Assembly (NCBI GenBank): GCA_900772675.1
Contig: CAAGRM010000179.1
Location: 1-17,167 of the forward strand
DNA: 17,167 nucleotides
Direction: 5' to 3'
Source: Lachnospiraceae bacterium
GTDB lineage: Bacteria; Bacillota; Clostridia; Lachnospirales; Lachnospiraceae
A program made the position numbers and the translations under genes. The first letter of the stretch is position 1. Every line of letters starts with the position of its first letter. This document shows positions 6,857-15,693 of this stretch, one piece after another. The notes under the pieces are model-generated. The model was not told the DNA's origin. It worked only from the letters and a program-made list of their open reading frames with translations, and ran no database searches.

Positions 6857-9178
6857 ATGTCCATGAGATGGCTGACAATTTTACAATTTTTGGAAATTTT
6901 TGCCGTCTATGGCATCGTAACTCTGTTTCTCCCCTGGCGGATCCTTCGGAAAAGGTTTCGTTGCTTTTCCGTTGCAGAACAACTGATCGCTTATTTCTTC
7001 GCAGGAAATTTTTATATCATTTATCTCGTTTATCTGCTGCAGTTTCTTCGAATCAGCAGCCGTGTGACGCTGCTCCTCGGAACTGCAGGGCCATTCCTTT
7101 TTATCTGGATCTGGAAAAGAAAAAAACAGATCCCGGGAGCAATTGAGAGCCTGCTGGTGCGGATCGAACGATTGCTTGATGGAGAGCGGGGCAAAAAGAC
7201 ATCGCTGGCGCAGCTTCGGAGAACCGTTTACGAGCGGTGTTTTCGGGGAAAACGAAAGCAATGGCTGCATGCGCTGCCGGAAATAGCAGTGCTGCTGGCG
7301 GCAATTGCAGCGATCACGTATGTGTACGGACCGAATATGGTGGAAACGTTCGGTTACAAAGCAAGTGATATTCCGGTGCACAATTACTGGATCAATGAGC
7401 TTGAGCGGAATAATATCTGGGTTGCGGGTGTGTATCCGTATGGATTCCATATTGTGATTTATTATCTTCATATGGTATTTGGAATTCCTACCTATGTGCT
7501 GCTGCGGATTTTCGGCGTAGTGCAGACGTATTTTGTGTATCTGGCTCTGGTCGCGGCGCTGAAAATGGTGTGCAGGGGAAGGTTTACGCCGTATTTCGGG
7601 ATACTGTTTTATGTGATGGATATCTTCAACCGGAGTACGTACGCCCGTTTTGAAAGTGCACTGCCGCAGGAGTTCAGTATGATTTTTGTTCTGACTTCTG
7701 TCTGTATGGCAATCCGTTTTTTTCAGGAATTTGCAAAAGAACAGAACGAAAACTGCCGCTGGTATCTGGTACAGTTTGCGATTGGATTTTCGCTGACGCT
7801 GACCGTTCATTTTTACGGTACGATGGCAGCAGGCCTGTTTTGTATTGGCGTTGCGGTTGGCTTCTGCTTTCGTTTTTTCCGGTGGAACTATTTCAGAAGA
7901 ATCCTGCTTACGGGAATATTAAGCGTCCTTCTCTCTGTCCTGCCGATGGCGGCGGGCGTTGCGATGGGAAAGGGGCTGCAGGGATCGCTGTACTGGGGAA
8001 TGAACGTCATTACCGGTGATAAAAAGCAGGGGGATACAGACACAGCAGCTGCTTTATCGCAGGACGGTGTATCCGACAGTCTGACGGCCGGCGAAAGCAG
8101 CGGCAATACAACAGAAAGCAGCGGCAACGCAACCGAGAATGGTGAAACTGGTTCTGTGCTCAGCCAGTCCCGGATAGAAGAGCTGCGAAAAGAGGCAGAA
8201 GAAAGAATACAAAAGCAGCAGAAACCGCTGTCGGAGAGGCTCAAAGAAAAAGGATCGGCAGTGCGGGAAAGCATCCGCGTTAATGTCATGAATGTAAAAC
8301 CATATATCGCAGAAATTACGCTGGGAAGTATTGCAATTTTACTGCTTCTTGGCATCCTCCTGGCAGTGCTGCGGGAAAACGATTTTGCGGGAGCTGTTTT
8401 GTCTGCGGCTGTTTATCTGCTATGCATGTGTTCTTTGCAGTGTGCATCGCTGCTGCATCTTCCGGCGCTGATGGATGCCAACCGCTGCGGCATTTTCCTT
8501 TGCTATGCCATCTGCTTTGCCTGGGCGCTTGGCGTAGATGCAGTGATGTATCTGGTGATACGCCGGCGGAAGCGAAGATGGCTTGGCGGGCTTGCTTCTG
8601 TTCTGACGCTTGTGATGGCTGTAACAGTTGTTTTATCGCAGGAGCTTATAAGAGAGCCGGTAAAGGTCGGAGCGCTGGAAGATAACGGAGCCATGGTATG
8701 CGTTACCAATATCTTGCGGGAAAATAAAGATTTTACATGGACAATCTGTTCAGCGAATGATGAGCTTCGCATGACAGAATTTTATGGATATCACTATGAG
8801 ACCATTACCTTATTAAATCAATTGAAAGATCTGGGGCAGAATCCGGAGATTATAATACCAACGAAATGTGTGTATTTTTTTATTGAAAAAATACCAGTAA
8901 GTGTGGATGGGAGTACAGGCCATGAGGAGGTAACTGAAGAAGGAGCCAAAGAACCGGTACCGGGAGGATCGGGAATTCTTCCTTATACCAAGGAATCCCG
9001 CTGGATCACGATGAGTCATATGTATGAGTGGGCACAGAGGTTCCAAGAGCTTTATCCGAACGAAATGGAAGTTTACTATGAATCCGACAGCTTTATCTGC
9101 TATCGCCTTCAGCAGAACGTTAACAGTCCATACAACCTTGCGATTGATTATGGCTACAACAACCCAATGCCAAAATAG
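6857..9178 (+). CDS. Large multispanning membrane protein, GT-C glycosyltransferase-like
   Basis: The 773-residue protein has about 12 hydrophobic segments in two blocks: 8-30, 40-64, 69-86, 140-157, 196-237, 245-289 and 303-371, and then 485-594. Between the blocks lie a Ser/Gly/Asn/Thr-rich loop (about 390-435) and a charged helix (437-465). A soluble C-terminal domain of about 175 residues follows the last helix. After the helix at 140-157 comes a predicted outer loop with DIPVH (171-175) and YPYGFH (193-198). This resembles GT-C enzymes, which use an acidic residue in the first large outer loop and polyprenyl-phosphate sugars as donors. The GT2 gene downstream could make such a donor. AAGGAGGG (6841-6848) supports the start. 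The GT-C call is from pattern only; a polymerase, ligase or YfhO-like role are alternatives. Confidence 0.5.
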   Translation: MSMRWLTILQFLEIFAVYGIVTLFLPWRILRKRFRCFSVAEQLIAYFFAGNFYIIYLVYLLQFLRISSRVTLLLGTAGPFLFIWIWKRKKQIPGAIESLLVRIERLLDGERGKKTSLAQLRRTVYERCFRGKRKQWLHALPEIAVLLAAIAAITYVYGPNMVETFGYKASDIPVHNYWINELERNNIWVAGVYPYGFHIVIYYLHMVFGIPTYVLLRIFGVVQTYFVYLALVAALKMVCRGRFTPYFGILFYVMDIFNRSTYARFESALPQEFSMIFVLTSVCMAIRFFQEFAKEQNENCRWYLVQFAIGFSLTLTVHFYGTMAAGLFCIGVAVGFCFRFFRWNYFRRILLTGILSVLLSVLPMAAGVAMGKGLQGSLYWGMNVITGDKKQGDTDTAAALSQDGVSDSLTAGESSGNTTESSGNATENGETGSVLSQSRIEELRKEAEERIQKQQKPLSERLKEKGSAVRESIRVNVMNVKPYIAEITLGSIAILLLLGILLAVLRENDFAGAVLSAAVYLLCMCSLQCASLLHLPALMDANRCGIFLCYAICFAWALGVDAVMYLVIRRRKRRWLGGLASVLTLVMAVTVVLSQELIREPVKVGALEDNGAMVCVTNILRENKDFTWTICSANDELRMTEFYGYHYETITLLNQLKDLGQNPEIIIPTKCVYFFIEKIPVSVDGSTGHEEVTEEGAKEPVPGGSGILPYTKESRWITMSHMYEWAQRFQELYPNEMEVYYESDSFICYRLQQNVNSPYNLAIDYGYNNPMPK

Positions 9179-9267
9179 AGAAGACGAGAAAAAACAAAGA
9201 GACAGACAGGGCTGAAAAAACTGAAATTTCAACAAAAAAGACTTGATGACAGAAGGAGGAAGAAAAA

Positions 9268-11136
9268 ATGGTTTCCCGCAGAACTTTTGCAGCGATCACA
9301 ATGCTTATGGCAATCATCCTCTTTTTGTTTCAGGGTCTGAATCTGGCAAAGGAAAAACTGAACCACTATGAAAAAAATGCGTATGCGGCAGAGAAAGAAG
9401 ATCTGGAAGATGGCAGCGGCGCATTTGGAACAGAAGACGCATCCGGCGAGAAAAACATAACAGGAAGCCGGGGAACGATCATCTATATCGGAGAAGCCGA
9501 GGAGCATTCTGTGGGGGCGGTTGTCTGTGAATGGTGCCGGTATATGAAGTACGAAGCTGCAGTTTATCCATCCATGCGCAAATATGAGCAGGCAATGGAG
9601 AAGAAAGGTGCAAAGCAGCCGGAGATGATTGTAGTGAATTCAGAAAGCATCGACTGGACCACCTTAAAGGATGTCGTAGATCTGCAAAACAGTGTGGATA
9701 AGGGAATCCATGTTGTGTTTGCAAATCTCCCGGAGGTGTCTGTGATCCGGAAAAATCAGAAGCTGCGGGAGTTGCTTGGAATTGCAGAAGTAAAAGAGGA
9801 TTCTACAACCGTAACGGGGTTGGATCTGTATGACAATCTGATGCTCGGCGGAGAAAATATTTACCGGGCCGAAAATAAGGAAGAAGAAAACAGGCAGGAT
9901 CTTAAGCTTACGTTTCCATGGTTTCAGCTTGGAGATGGAACCAAAACTTATATGAAAGGCTTTCCGGAGGATCAGACGCTGAAAACCCAGGATTATCCGG
10001 TTGTGATCTGGCGGAAAAATTTCGGGACAGCCAGTGTATTTGCCGTAAACGGAGATTATATGGAGGATGAAACCGGGCTGGGACTGCTGACGGGAATGGT
10101 GTATGAAACCAGAAATTATCTGATTTATCCGGTTGTAAATGCGCAGAATCTTGTTGTGCAGAACTTTCCGTCACTTGCGGAGGAAAATACGGACAAAATG
10201 CAGGAGATTTACGGAAACGGAACAAAAGGTGTTAACCGCGATATTGTCTGGCCGTCGATTGCAGCAATCTACAGAAAAAATCATTTTGGTCTTACCTGTA
10301 TGGTGGCACCAAAACTGGATTATGATGCTCCGGCAGAAGCAGATGGCGAGCTGCTGCATTATTATGCGAAGCTGCTCAACGAAGAAAAAGGCGAGATGGG
10401 ACTTTCCGGTTTTACAGAATCCGAAACATCCGTAAAGGAAAAATTAGACGAAGATCAGAGCTTCATGCAGAAAAATCTTTCGGATTTTTACTTTTCCTCT
10501 TTTTTCAGTGGAAACCTGAGTGAACAGGAGATGGAAACAGCTTTACAGCAGTCTGCTCTTGGGAGTGTCCGCACCGTAGTTAAGAGCAAAGATACGGCTG
10601 GCGATCTGGTCAGCTACCTGGATGCACAGACGACACAGCAGAAAATTGTCACGGAAGATACCGGACGTTTTACCTATCGTTCCTGGATGAAAATGAAGAG
10701 TATTGAAAGTGCGCTTGGCTATGCCAGTGTAGAACTGGATTTAAGCAGAGTGATTTATCCGAAAACAGAGGAGGACCGCTGGGAAAAAATCGTCAAAGAA
10801 TTTGCCTCCAACCTCGGAACCTACTGGGAGCCATTTTCCGGATTTGACGGTACCACGGTTTCCACCTGCGATTCCAGAATCCGCACCTTCCTGAACTTAC
10901 GCTGCGAGGACGAAAGAGAGGGCGACACCATCACCTTAAAGACCACGGGAACAGAGAAAACTGCGTACTATGTGATTCGGACACACAATGAAAGCGTTGA
11001 AAAGGTCACGGGCGGAACGGCAGAAAAGCTGGAGGATTCTGCATGGCTGATCCGCGCGGAAAAGAGTGAAGTAACGATTACACTTCGTGCATCCGACCGG
11101 CGGTATTACTATGAAGAGGGGGTGAAAAACGAATGA
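9268..11136 (+). CDS. Membrane-anchored extracytoplasmic protein in the PelA position, DUF2194/deacetylase-like
   Basis: The 622-residue protein has an N-terminal signal anchor (7-23) and then an acidic linker, so its bulk should lie outside the membrane. Residues 68-290 look like an alpha/beta domain ending in YPVVIWRKNFGTASVFAVNGDYM-type sequence (243-265). This resembles the amidotransferase-like part of DUF2194 and PelA-type proteins. From about 324, DIVWPSIAAIYRKNHFGLTCMV continues into KLDYD (349-353), which recalls the first strands of a CE4 deacetylase barrel. No TFDDG motif or HSxxH zinc motif is visible. Gram-positive pel operons have a PelA-like deacetylase just before pelF, which is this position. 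The gene ends in an ATGA overlap with pelF; GAAGGAGG at 9251-9258 sets the start. The family call is tentative. Confidence 0.45.
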   Translation: MVSRRTFAAITMLMAIILFLFQGLNLAKEKLNHYEKNAYAAEKEDLEDGSGAFGTEDASGEKNITGSRGTIIYIGEAEEHSVGAVVCEWCRYMKYEAAVYPSMRKYEQAMEKKGAKQPEMIVVNSESIDWTTLKDVVDLQNSVDKGIHVVFANLPEVSVIRKNQKLRELLGIAEVKEDSTTVTGLDLYDNLMLGGENIYRAENKEEENRQDLKLTFPWFQLGDGTKTYMKGFPEDQTLKTQDYPVVIWRKNFGTASVFAVNGDYMEDETGLGLLTGMVYETRNYLIYPVVNAQNLVVQNFPSLAEENTDKMQEIYGNGTKGVNRDIVWPSIAAIYRKNHFGLTCMVAPKLDYDAPAEADGELLHYYAKLLNEEKGEMGLSGFTESETSVKEKLDEDQSFMQKNLSDFYFSSFFSGNLSEQEMETALQQSALGSVRTVVKSKDTAGDLVSYLDAQTTQQKIVTEDTGRFTYRSWMKMKSIESALGYASVELDLSRVIYPKTEEDRWEKIVKEFASNLGTYWEPFSGFDGTTVSTCDSRIRTFLNLRCEDEREGDTITLKTTGTEKTAYYVIRTHNESVEKVTGGTAEKLEDSAWLIRAEKSEVTITLRASDRRYYYEEGVKNE

Positions 11137-12596
11137 AAGTCTGTATGGTAGCGGAGGGCTGCTATCCCTTTGTGGTAGGCGGTGTTTCCAGCTGGGTACA
11201 CAGTCTGATCCAGCTTTTCCCAAAAACAGAATTTATCATCCTCGCCATTGCGGCAAACCGTTCCCAGCGCGGAAAGTATGCATATGAGCTGCCGCAAAAT
11301 GTCTCCGCCGTCTATGAACTCTATCTGGACGATGTGGACTGGGGCGGAAGTAAAAAGCGGCATAAGCATCGGCTGAAAAAAGAACAGTATCAGGCACTTC
11401 GAAGTCTGCTTCTCGATCAGGATATCGAGTGGAATGTCCTGTTTGATCTGTTCCGGAAAGAAGATGTTTCCCTGAATGCGCTCCTGATGGGAGAGGATTT
11501 TCTGAATGCCGTGAAAGAGTGCTACAACCTGAAATACAGCCAGATCGTTTTTTCTGACTTTTTATGGACTATGCGCTCCATTTATCTGCCGCTGTTTCTC
11601 ACAATGCAGACCGAGCTTCCGAAGGCGGATCTTTATCACTGCGTTGCAACCGGCTATGCCGGCGTGCTTGGTGCCATGGCAAAGCATTTTTATGGAAGCC
11701 GTCTCCTGATTTCGGAACACGGTATTTACACCCGGGAACGCGAGGAGGAGCTGATTAAAGCGAAGTGGGTTGCGGGAATCTACAAAAATATCTGGATTGA
11801 CCAGTTCCGGAAAATGTCAAAGCTGGCGTACAACGAGGGAACCCTGATCACCTCCCTGTTTGAGCACGCGCGGGAGCTGCAGGTTGAGCTTGGCTGTCCG
11901 GTGGAAAAGACGATGGTCACACCGAATGGAATCCGTGTGGAAAATCTTCAGAATATCCCGGGAAAGATCGAAGAGGATGCGGGAATGGTGAACATCGGTG
12001 CAGTTCTTCGTGTCACACCCATCAAGGATGTGAAAACGATGATCCAGGCATTTGCCTTTGCAAAAGAGCGCGACAGAAGACTGAAGCTCTGGATCATGGG
12101 ACCATGGGAGGAGGACCGGGAGTATGCCGAGGAATGCTTCCAGCTTGTATCGGATCTGGAAGTTCCGGACGTGGTATTTACCGGAAGAATCAATATCCGG
12201 GATTATCTGGGAAGAATGGATGTGACGATTCTGACCAGCATCAGCGAAGGCCAGCCGCTGACGATTCTGGAGAGCTATGCGGCACACAAGCCGGTTATTG
12301 CGACAGATGTCGGGAACTGCTATGGTCTGATCTACGGTGAGAGCGATGATTTCGGCGCAGCCGGAATTGTCACGCATATCATGAATATAGAAGAAATCGC
12401 ACAGGCAATGCTGGACATGGCAGCCGACAAGAAAAAACGCCTCGAAATGGGAGAAACCGGATACCGACGCGTTATGCAGAAATACCGTGTGGAATATATG
12501 CAGAAAACGTACTGGGAGATTTACCGCGATTTTGCGGAGCAGATGGGCCAGAAATGGCAGGAAGAACCGGTAAAGCTGCCGGAAACACAGGAGTAA
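11133..12596 (+). CDS. pelF: PelF, GT4-family glycosyltransferase of Pel synthesis
   Basis: The 487-residue protein matches PelF along its length. The N-terminus has GGVSSW (16-21), SEHGIYTRERE (194-204) is characteristic of PelF, and NGI (265-267) opens the second Rossmann domain. The donor-site pair Arg293/Lys298 lies in LRVTPIK, and the retaining EX7E motif is SEGQPLTILE (Glu372 and Glu380). PelF is the soluble enzyme that polymerises a UDP-activated N-acetylhexosamine into Pel polysaccharide at the cytoplasmic face, working with PelG. The length fits the family (about 500). It overlaps the upstream stop (ATGA), implying coupled translation, and is followed 35 nt later by pelG. This is the firmest assignment in the operon. 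Confidence 0.93.
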   Translation: MKVCMVAEGCYPFVVGGVSSWVHSLIQLFPKTEFIILAIAANRSQRGKYAYELPQNVSAVYELYLDDVDWGGSKKRHKHRLKKEQYQALRSLLLDQDIEWNVLFDLFRKEDVSLNALLMGEDFLNAVKECYNLKYSQIVFSDFLWTMRSIYLPLFLTMQTELPKADLYHCVATGYAGVLGAMAKHFYGSRLLISEHGIYTREREEELIKAKWVAGIYKNIWIDQFRKMSKLAYNEGTLITSLFEHARELQVELGCPVEKTMVTPNGIRVENLQNIPGKIEEDAGMVNIGAVLRVTPIKDVKTMIQAFAFAKERDRRLKLWIMGPWEEDREYAEECFQLVSDLEVPDVVFTGRINIRDYLGRMDVTILTSISEGQPLTILESYAAHKPVIATDVGNCYGLIYGESDDFGAAGIVTHIMNIEEIAQAMLDMAADKKKRLEMGETGYRRVMQKYRVEYMQKTYWEIYRDFAEQMGQKWQEEPVKLPETQE

Positions 12597-12631
12597 AATA
12601 AGCGCCGCAAAGAGGAAAGGGGGCAGATAGC

Positions 12632-14104
12632 ATGGCAGGAATCGGCGTTCGCCTGAACCGGATTTTTGAAAAAAATACCATTACGACAAACCTGATTGGA
12701 TTCTCCTACAGTACCGTTGTAACGATTGCGCCGATGATGGTCGTCATTCTCAATCTGATCTTAATGGAGGAGCTGCTCGAATTTTCCAGTGTTGGATATG
12801 CTACGCGTGAGCTGTTTTCCTGTACGATTCTCTATATCTTTATTTTTGCGTTACTGACGGCATCACCGTTTAATGCGGTGCTGTCCCGTTATATGTCCGA
12901 CGTGATCTACGAGGAACGATATCAGGACATCCTGCCGTGCTATCAGATCGGAATGCTTCTGAATATTGGATTGAGCTGTCTGGTCGGCATTCCGTTCTGT
13001 CTGTGGGAGCATTTTGTCGGGAAGGTGTCAACGGCGTATGTATTTTGCAGTTTCTGTGGCTATATCAGCCTGGTGCTGGTTTTCTATTCCATGATTTATC
13101 TTTCCATCTGTAAGGATTATCAGAGGATTTCACAGTATTTCTTCTTTGGAATGCTGGTTGCATTTGTCCTGGCACTGATTCTGCATTTCCTTATGAAATG
13201 GGAGACGACGCGCAGCATGCTATTTTCCCTGACGGTTGGATTTTTTGTGACGGCAACACTGGAAAACGCCCTGATCCGGCGGTATTTTGTCAAAAACAGT
13301 AACCGCTACCGGCCGGTGCTGCAGTATTTCAGAAAATACTGGCAACTGATCTTTACGAATTTTCTGTATATTCTTGGGCTGTATATCCATAACTTTGTGT
13401 TCTGGACAACCGATATGCGGATGGAGCTGGTAAAGAGCTTTGTCTGCAATCAGCCGTATGACATGGCTTCCTGCCTTGCGATGTTTACCAATCTCTCGGC
13501 ATCGATTATTTTCATTGCGCGCGTTGAAATGCGTTTCCATGAGAAATACAAGCTGTATTCCGAGGCGGTGATTGGCGGAAAGGGAGCCGATATCGAAAAT
13601 GCAAAAAAGCGTATGTTCCGTCAGCTTTCCAGTGAATTGATGACGCTTGCACGTCTTCAGTTTATGATTTCCGTTGTGGTATATCTGATTTGCGTGATTC
13701 TCCTGCCGCAAGAAGGCTTTTCCGGCATGACCATGAAAATTTATCCGTCCCTTGCAGTTGGATATTTTATTTTATTTCTTATGTATGCGGAAATCATTTT
13801 TCTGTATTATTTCGATGACCTGACCGGTGCAATCCTGACGGCAAGTGTGTTCTGCCTTGTCACCTGGATCGGCAGCCTGATTGCTACCCATCTGCCGGCC
13901 GTCTGGTATGGGGTGGGGGTCATAGCAGGATCGTTTGCAGGGTGGAGCGTGGCGTTTGCGAGACTGCGATGGGTGGAAAAAAATATGGATGCGCACGTTT
14001 TCTGCCGCGGAAATCTGATCCGGCACGGAAAAGGAAAGCGCCCGTCCGGTCTGGTATTTCAGAGGGCAGAAGAGCAGAAACAGAAGGAGGAGATGAAACA
14101 ATGA
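12632..14104 (+). CDS. pelG: PelG, multispanning transporter of Pel export
   Basis: The 490-residue protein begins MAGIGVRLNRIFEKNTI, the typical PelG N-terminus, and has about 12 membrane segments. YIHNFVFW (247-255 region) also recalls PelG. The family belongs to the Wzx-like polysaccharide transporter/MATE superfamily and is thought to move the polymer made by PelF across the membrane. A positively charged, glutamine- and glutamate-rich tail (about 455-490) ends the protein on the cytoplasmic side. AAAGGGGG at 12616-12623 precedes the ATG. The last codon overlaps the start of the next gene. Its direct adjacency to pelF, as in known pel operons, supports the call. Confidence 0.92.
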   Translation: MAGIGVRLNRIFEKNTITTNLIGFSYSTVVTIAPMMVVILNLILMEELLEFSSVGYATRELFSCTILYIFIFALLTASPFNAVLSRYMSDVIYEERYQDILPCYQIGMLLNIGLSCLVGIPFCLWEHFVGKVSTAYVFCSFCGYISLVLVFYSMIYLSICKDYQRISQYFFFGMLVAFVLALILHFLMKWETTRSMLFSLTVGFFVTATLENALIRRYFVKNSNRYRPVLQYFRKYWQLIFTNFLYILGLYIHNFVFWTTDMRMELVKSFVCNQPYDMASCLAMFTNLSASIIFIARVEMRFHEKYKLYSEAVIGGKGADIENAKKRMFRQLSSELMTLARLQFMISVVVYLICVILLPQEGFSGMTMKIYPSLAVGYFILFLMYAEIIFLYYFDDLTGAILTASVFCLVTWIGSLIATHLPAVWYGVGVIAGSFAGWSVAFARLRWVEKNMDAHVFCRGNLIRHGKGKRPSGLVFQRAEEQKQKEEMKQ

Positions 14105-14484
14105 GTACAGCGACAATGGTAAAGGTTTGTGTGATCCTGGCAGGGCTTGGGATTATGGCAGTGACGTTTGTGCTGCATGCGAAAAAGAAACTGACGATAA
14201 ATCTGGCGGTCACCTGGGAGCTGATTGGACTTGCGGCAATCTTAAGCGGTGCGGTTCCGAAGTTCTCCGGCTGGAGCAGCCGCTTAAGTCTGGGAAGTCT
14301 GGCGGTGCTGCTGCTTACCGGGTTCCTTGTCGTGTGGGGCATGTATCAGATGACAATACAGATTTCTTCTCTGCTGATGAAAAATCAGGAACTGGCAATG
14401 CAGGTTTCTCTGCTGAACCAGGAGAATGAGAGAATCATAAAAGAGCTGGAACGTCTGACAGGAAAGCAGGCAAGAGACTTATGA
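14101..14484 (+). CDS. DUF2304-like small membrane protein
   Basis: The 127-residue product has three hydrophobic segments (about 7-25, 38-53 and 62-85). A coiled-coil-like tail rich in Gln/Glu/Leu (88-122) includes LLMKNQELAMQVSLLNQEN. This is the layout of DUF2304 proteins, which are commonly encoded beside DPM1-like GT2 enzymes in polysaccharide clusters. They may help position or flip polyprenyl-phosphate sugars, but their role is not established. I start at ATG 14101, which overlaps the pelG stop (ATGA) and has GGAGGAG (14086-14092) upstream. The same frame is open further upstream inside pelG, but nothing supports an earlier start. The gene overlaps the following GT4 gene by four bases. 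Confidence 0.72.
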   Translation: MSTATMVKVCVILAGLGIMAVTFVLHAKKKLTINLAVTWELIGLAAILSGAVPKFSGWSSRLSLGSLAVLLLTGFLVVWGMYQMTIQISSLLMKNQELAMQVSLLNQENERIIKELERLTGKQARDL

Positions 14485-15683
14485 AAAAAATACTGTTTGT
14501 AATCAATACGCTTGGCCGTGCAGGAGCGGAAACGGCATTACTGGAGCTTCTGAACCATCTGGATACAGAGAAATATGAAATTTCGCTGTATGTACTGCTG
14601 GGACAGGGGGAAATGATTTCAAGGGTGCCGCCGGAAGTTCATATAAAAAACAAAAGGATCTGTGAGGATTCCGTACTCTCCGGTGCAGGACGGCGAAAAC
14701 TGCTGCAGACATCGGTGATGGCATTGTTCCGGCACGGACACACCATGGAAAAAATCAGGTATCTGATGAAGAATCTGCGCGTGATGAAGAAGGCGGGGAA
14801 AATTCAGCCGGATAAACTGCTCTGGAGAGTCCTTTCGGACGGGGCAGACCGGCTGGATGAAACCTTTGATCTGGCGGTTGCTTATCTGGAAGGCGGCTCT
14901 GCTTATTACGTTGCGGATCACGTGAATGCAAAGAAAAAAGCTGCATTTGTCCATATTGCTTACGGCGATTCCGGATATACACGGGAAATGGACCGCGACT
15001 GCTACGAGAAAATGGATGTTATCTATACGGTTTCCGGGGAGACACGCCGCCATTTCCTGGAGTTTTACCCGGAGTATGAAGAAAAAGTGCAGGTTTTTCA
15101 CAATATCATAGACAGAGAGCGGATCGAGCAGGAGGCCAAAAAGCCGGGTGGCTTTTCGGATTCTTATGACGGTGTCCGTATTTTAACGGTTGGAAGGCTG
15201 GCACACCAGAAAGCATATGATATCGCCATTTTGGCAATGAAACAGATCAGAGATGACGGATACAAGGCGCGGTGGTATGTTGTGGGAGAAGGTCCCGAAC
15301 GGAAGGCTCTTGAAAAACAGATTGCAGAGCTCGGACTGCAGAAGGACTTTATTCTGCTTGGTATAAAGGAAAATCCGTTTCCCTACTATGCACAGTGTGA
15401 TCTCTATGTACATGCGACACGGTTTGAGGGGAAAAGCATTGCCATTCAGGAGGCCAAGGCGCTTGGCTGTGCCGTGATTGCGTCAGACTGTGCAGGAAAC
15501 CGGGAGCAGATTGAGGATGGAGTCGACGGTTTGCTCTGTTCGCTGACCCCGGAGGGCATTGCCCGGAAAATAGAAGAACTGATCGATGATAACGAAAAAA
15601 AAGAACGGCTTGCAGCGGCAGCAAAACAGAAAGGGAACGGACAGACAGAGGAAATTTGGCGGCTGCTGGATCTGATGAAATGA
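14481..15683 (+). CDS. GT4-family glycosyltransferase
   Basis: The 400-residue protein is a GT-B fold glycosyltransferase. The N-terminal glycine-rich motif is LGRAGAETALLEL (11-23), and the domain boundary motif is HNIID (207-211). The donor-binding GRLAHQK gives Arg239 and Lys244, and the retaining EX7E motif is FEGKSIAIQE (Glu316 and Glu324), followed by ASDCAGNREQI. Homologues of this type (CapM/GtfA-like) add sugars from nucleotide donors in capsule and exopolysaccharide pathways. The closest donors and acceptors cannot be read from sequence. It overlaps the DUF2304-like gene (ATGA) and lies 10 nt before the GT2 gene, so all three are probably co-translated. A second GT4 besides PelF is not needed for a plain Pel homopolymer. 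Confidence 0.85.
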   Translation: MKKILFVINTLGRAGAETALLELLNHLDTEKYEISLYVLLGQGEMISRVPPEVHIKNKRICEDSVLSGAGRRKLLQTSVMALFRHGHTMEKIRYLMKNLRVMKKAGKIQPDKLLWRVLSDGADRLDETFDLAVAYLEGGSAYYVADHVNAKKKAAFVHIAYGDSGYTREMDRDCYEKMDVIYTVSGETRRHFLEFYPEYEEKVQVFHNIIDRERIEQEAKKPGGFSDSYDGVRILTVGRLAHQKAYDIAILAMKQIRDDGYKARWYVVGEGPERKALEKQIAELGLQKDFILLGIKENPFPYYAQCDLYVHATRFEGKSIAIQEAKALGCAVIASDCAGNREQIEDGVDGLLCSLTPEGIARKIEELIDDNEKKERLAAAAKQKGNGQTEEIWRLLDLMK

Positions 15684-15693
15684 GGCGGGAACT

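Noticed and set aside
6881..7810. 309-codon minus-strand frame opposite the GT-C-like gene
   Set aside because: Antisense of a gene with clear membrane-protein character; no start signal and no family pattern.
13942..14100. Longer N-terminus for the DUF2304-like protein
   Set aside because: The extra 53 codons lie within pelG, while ATG 14101 has a good GGAGGAG site and an ATGA overlap.
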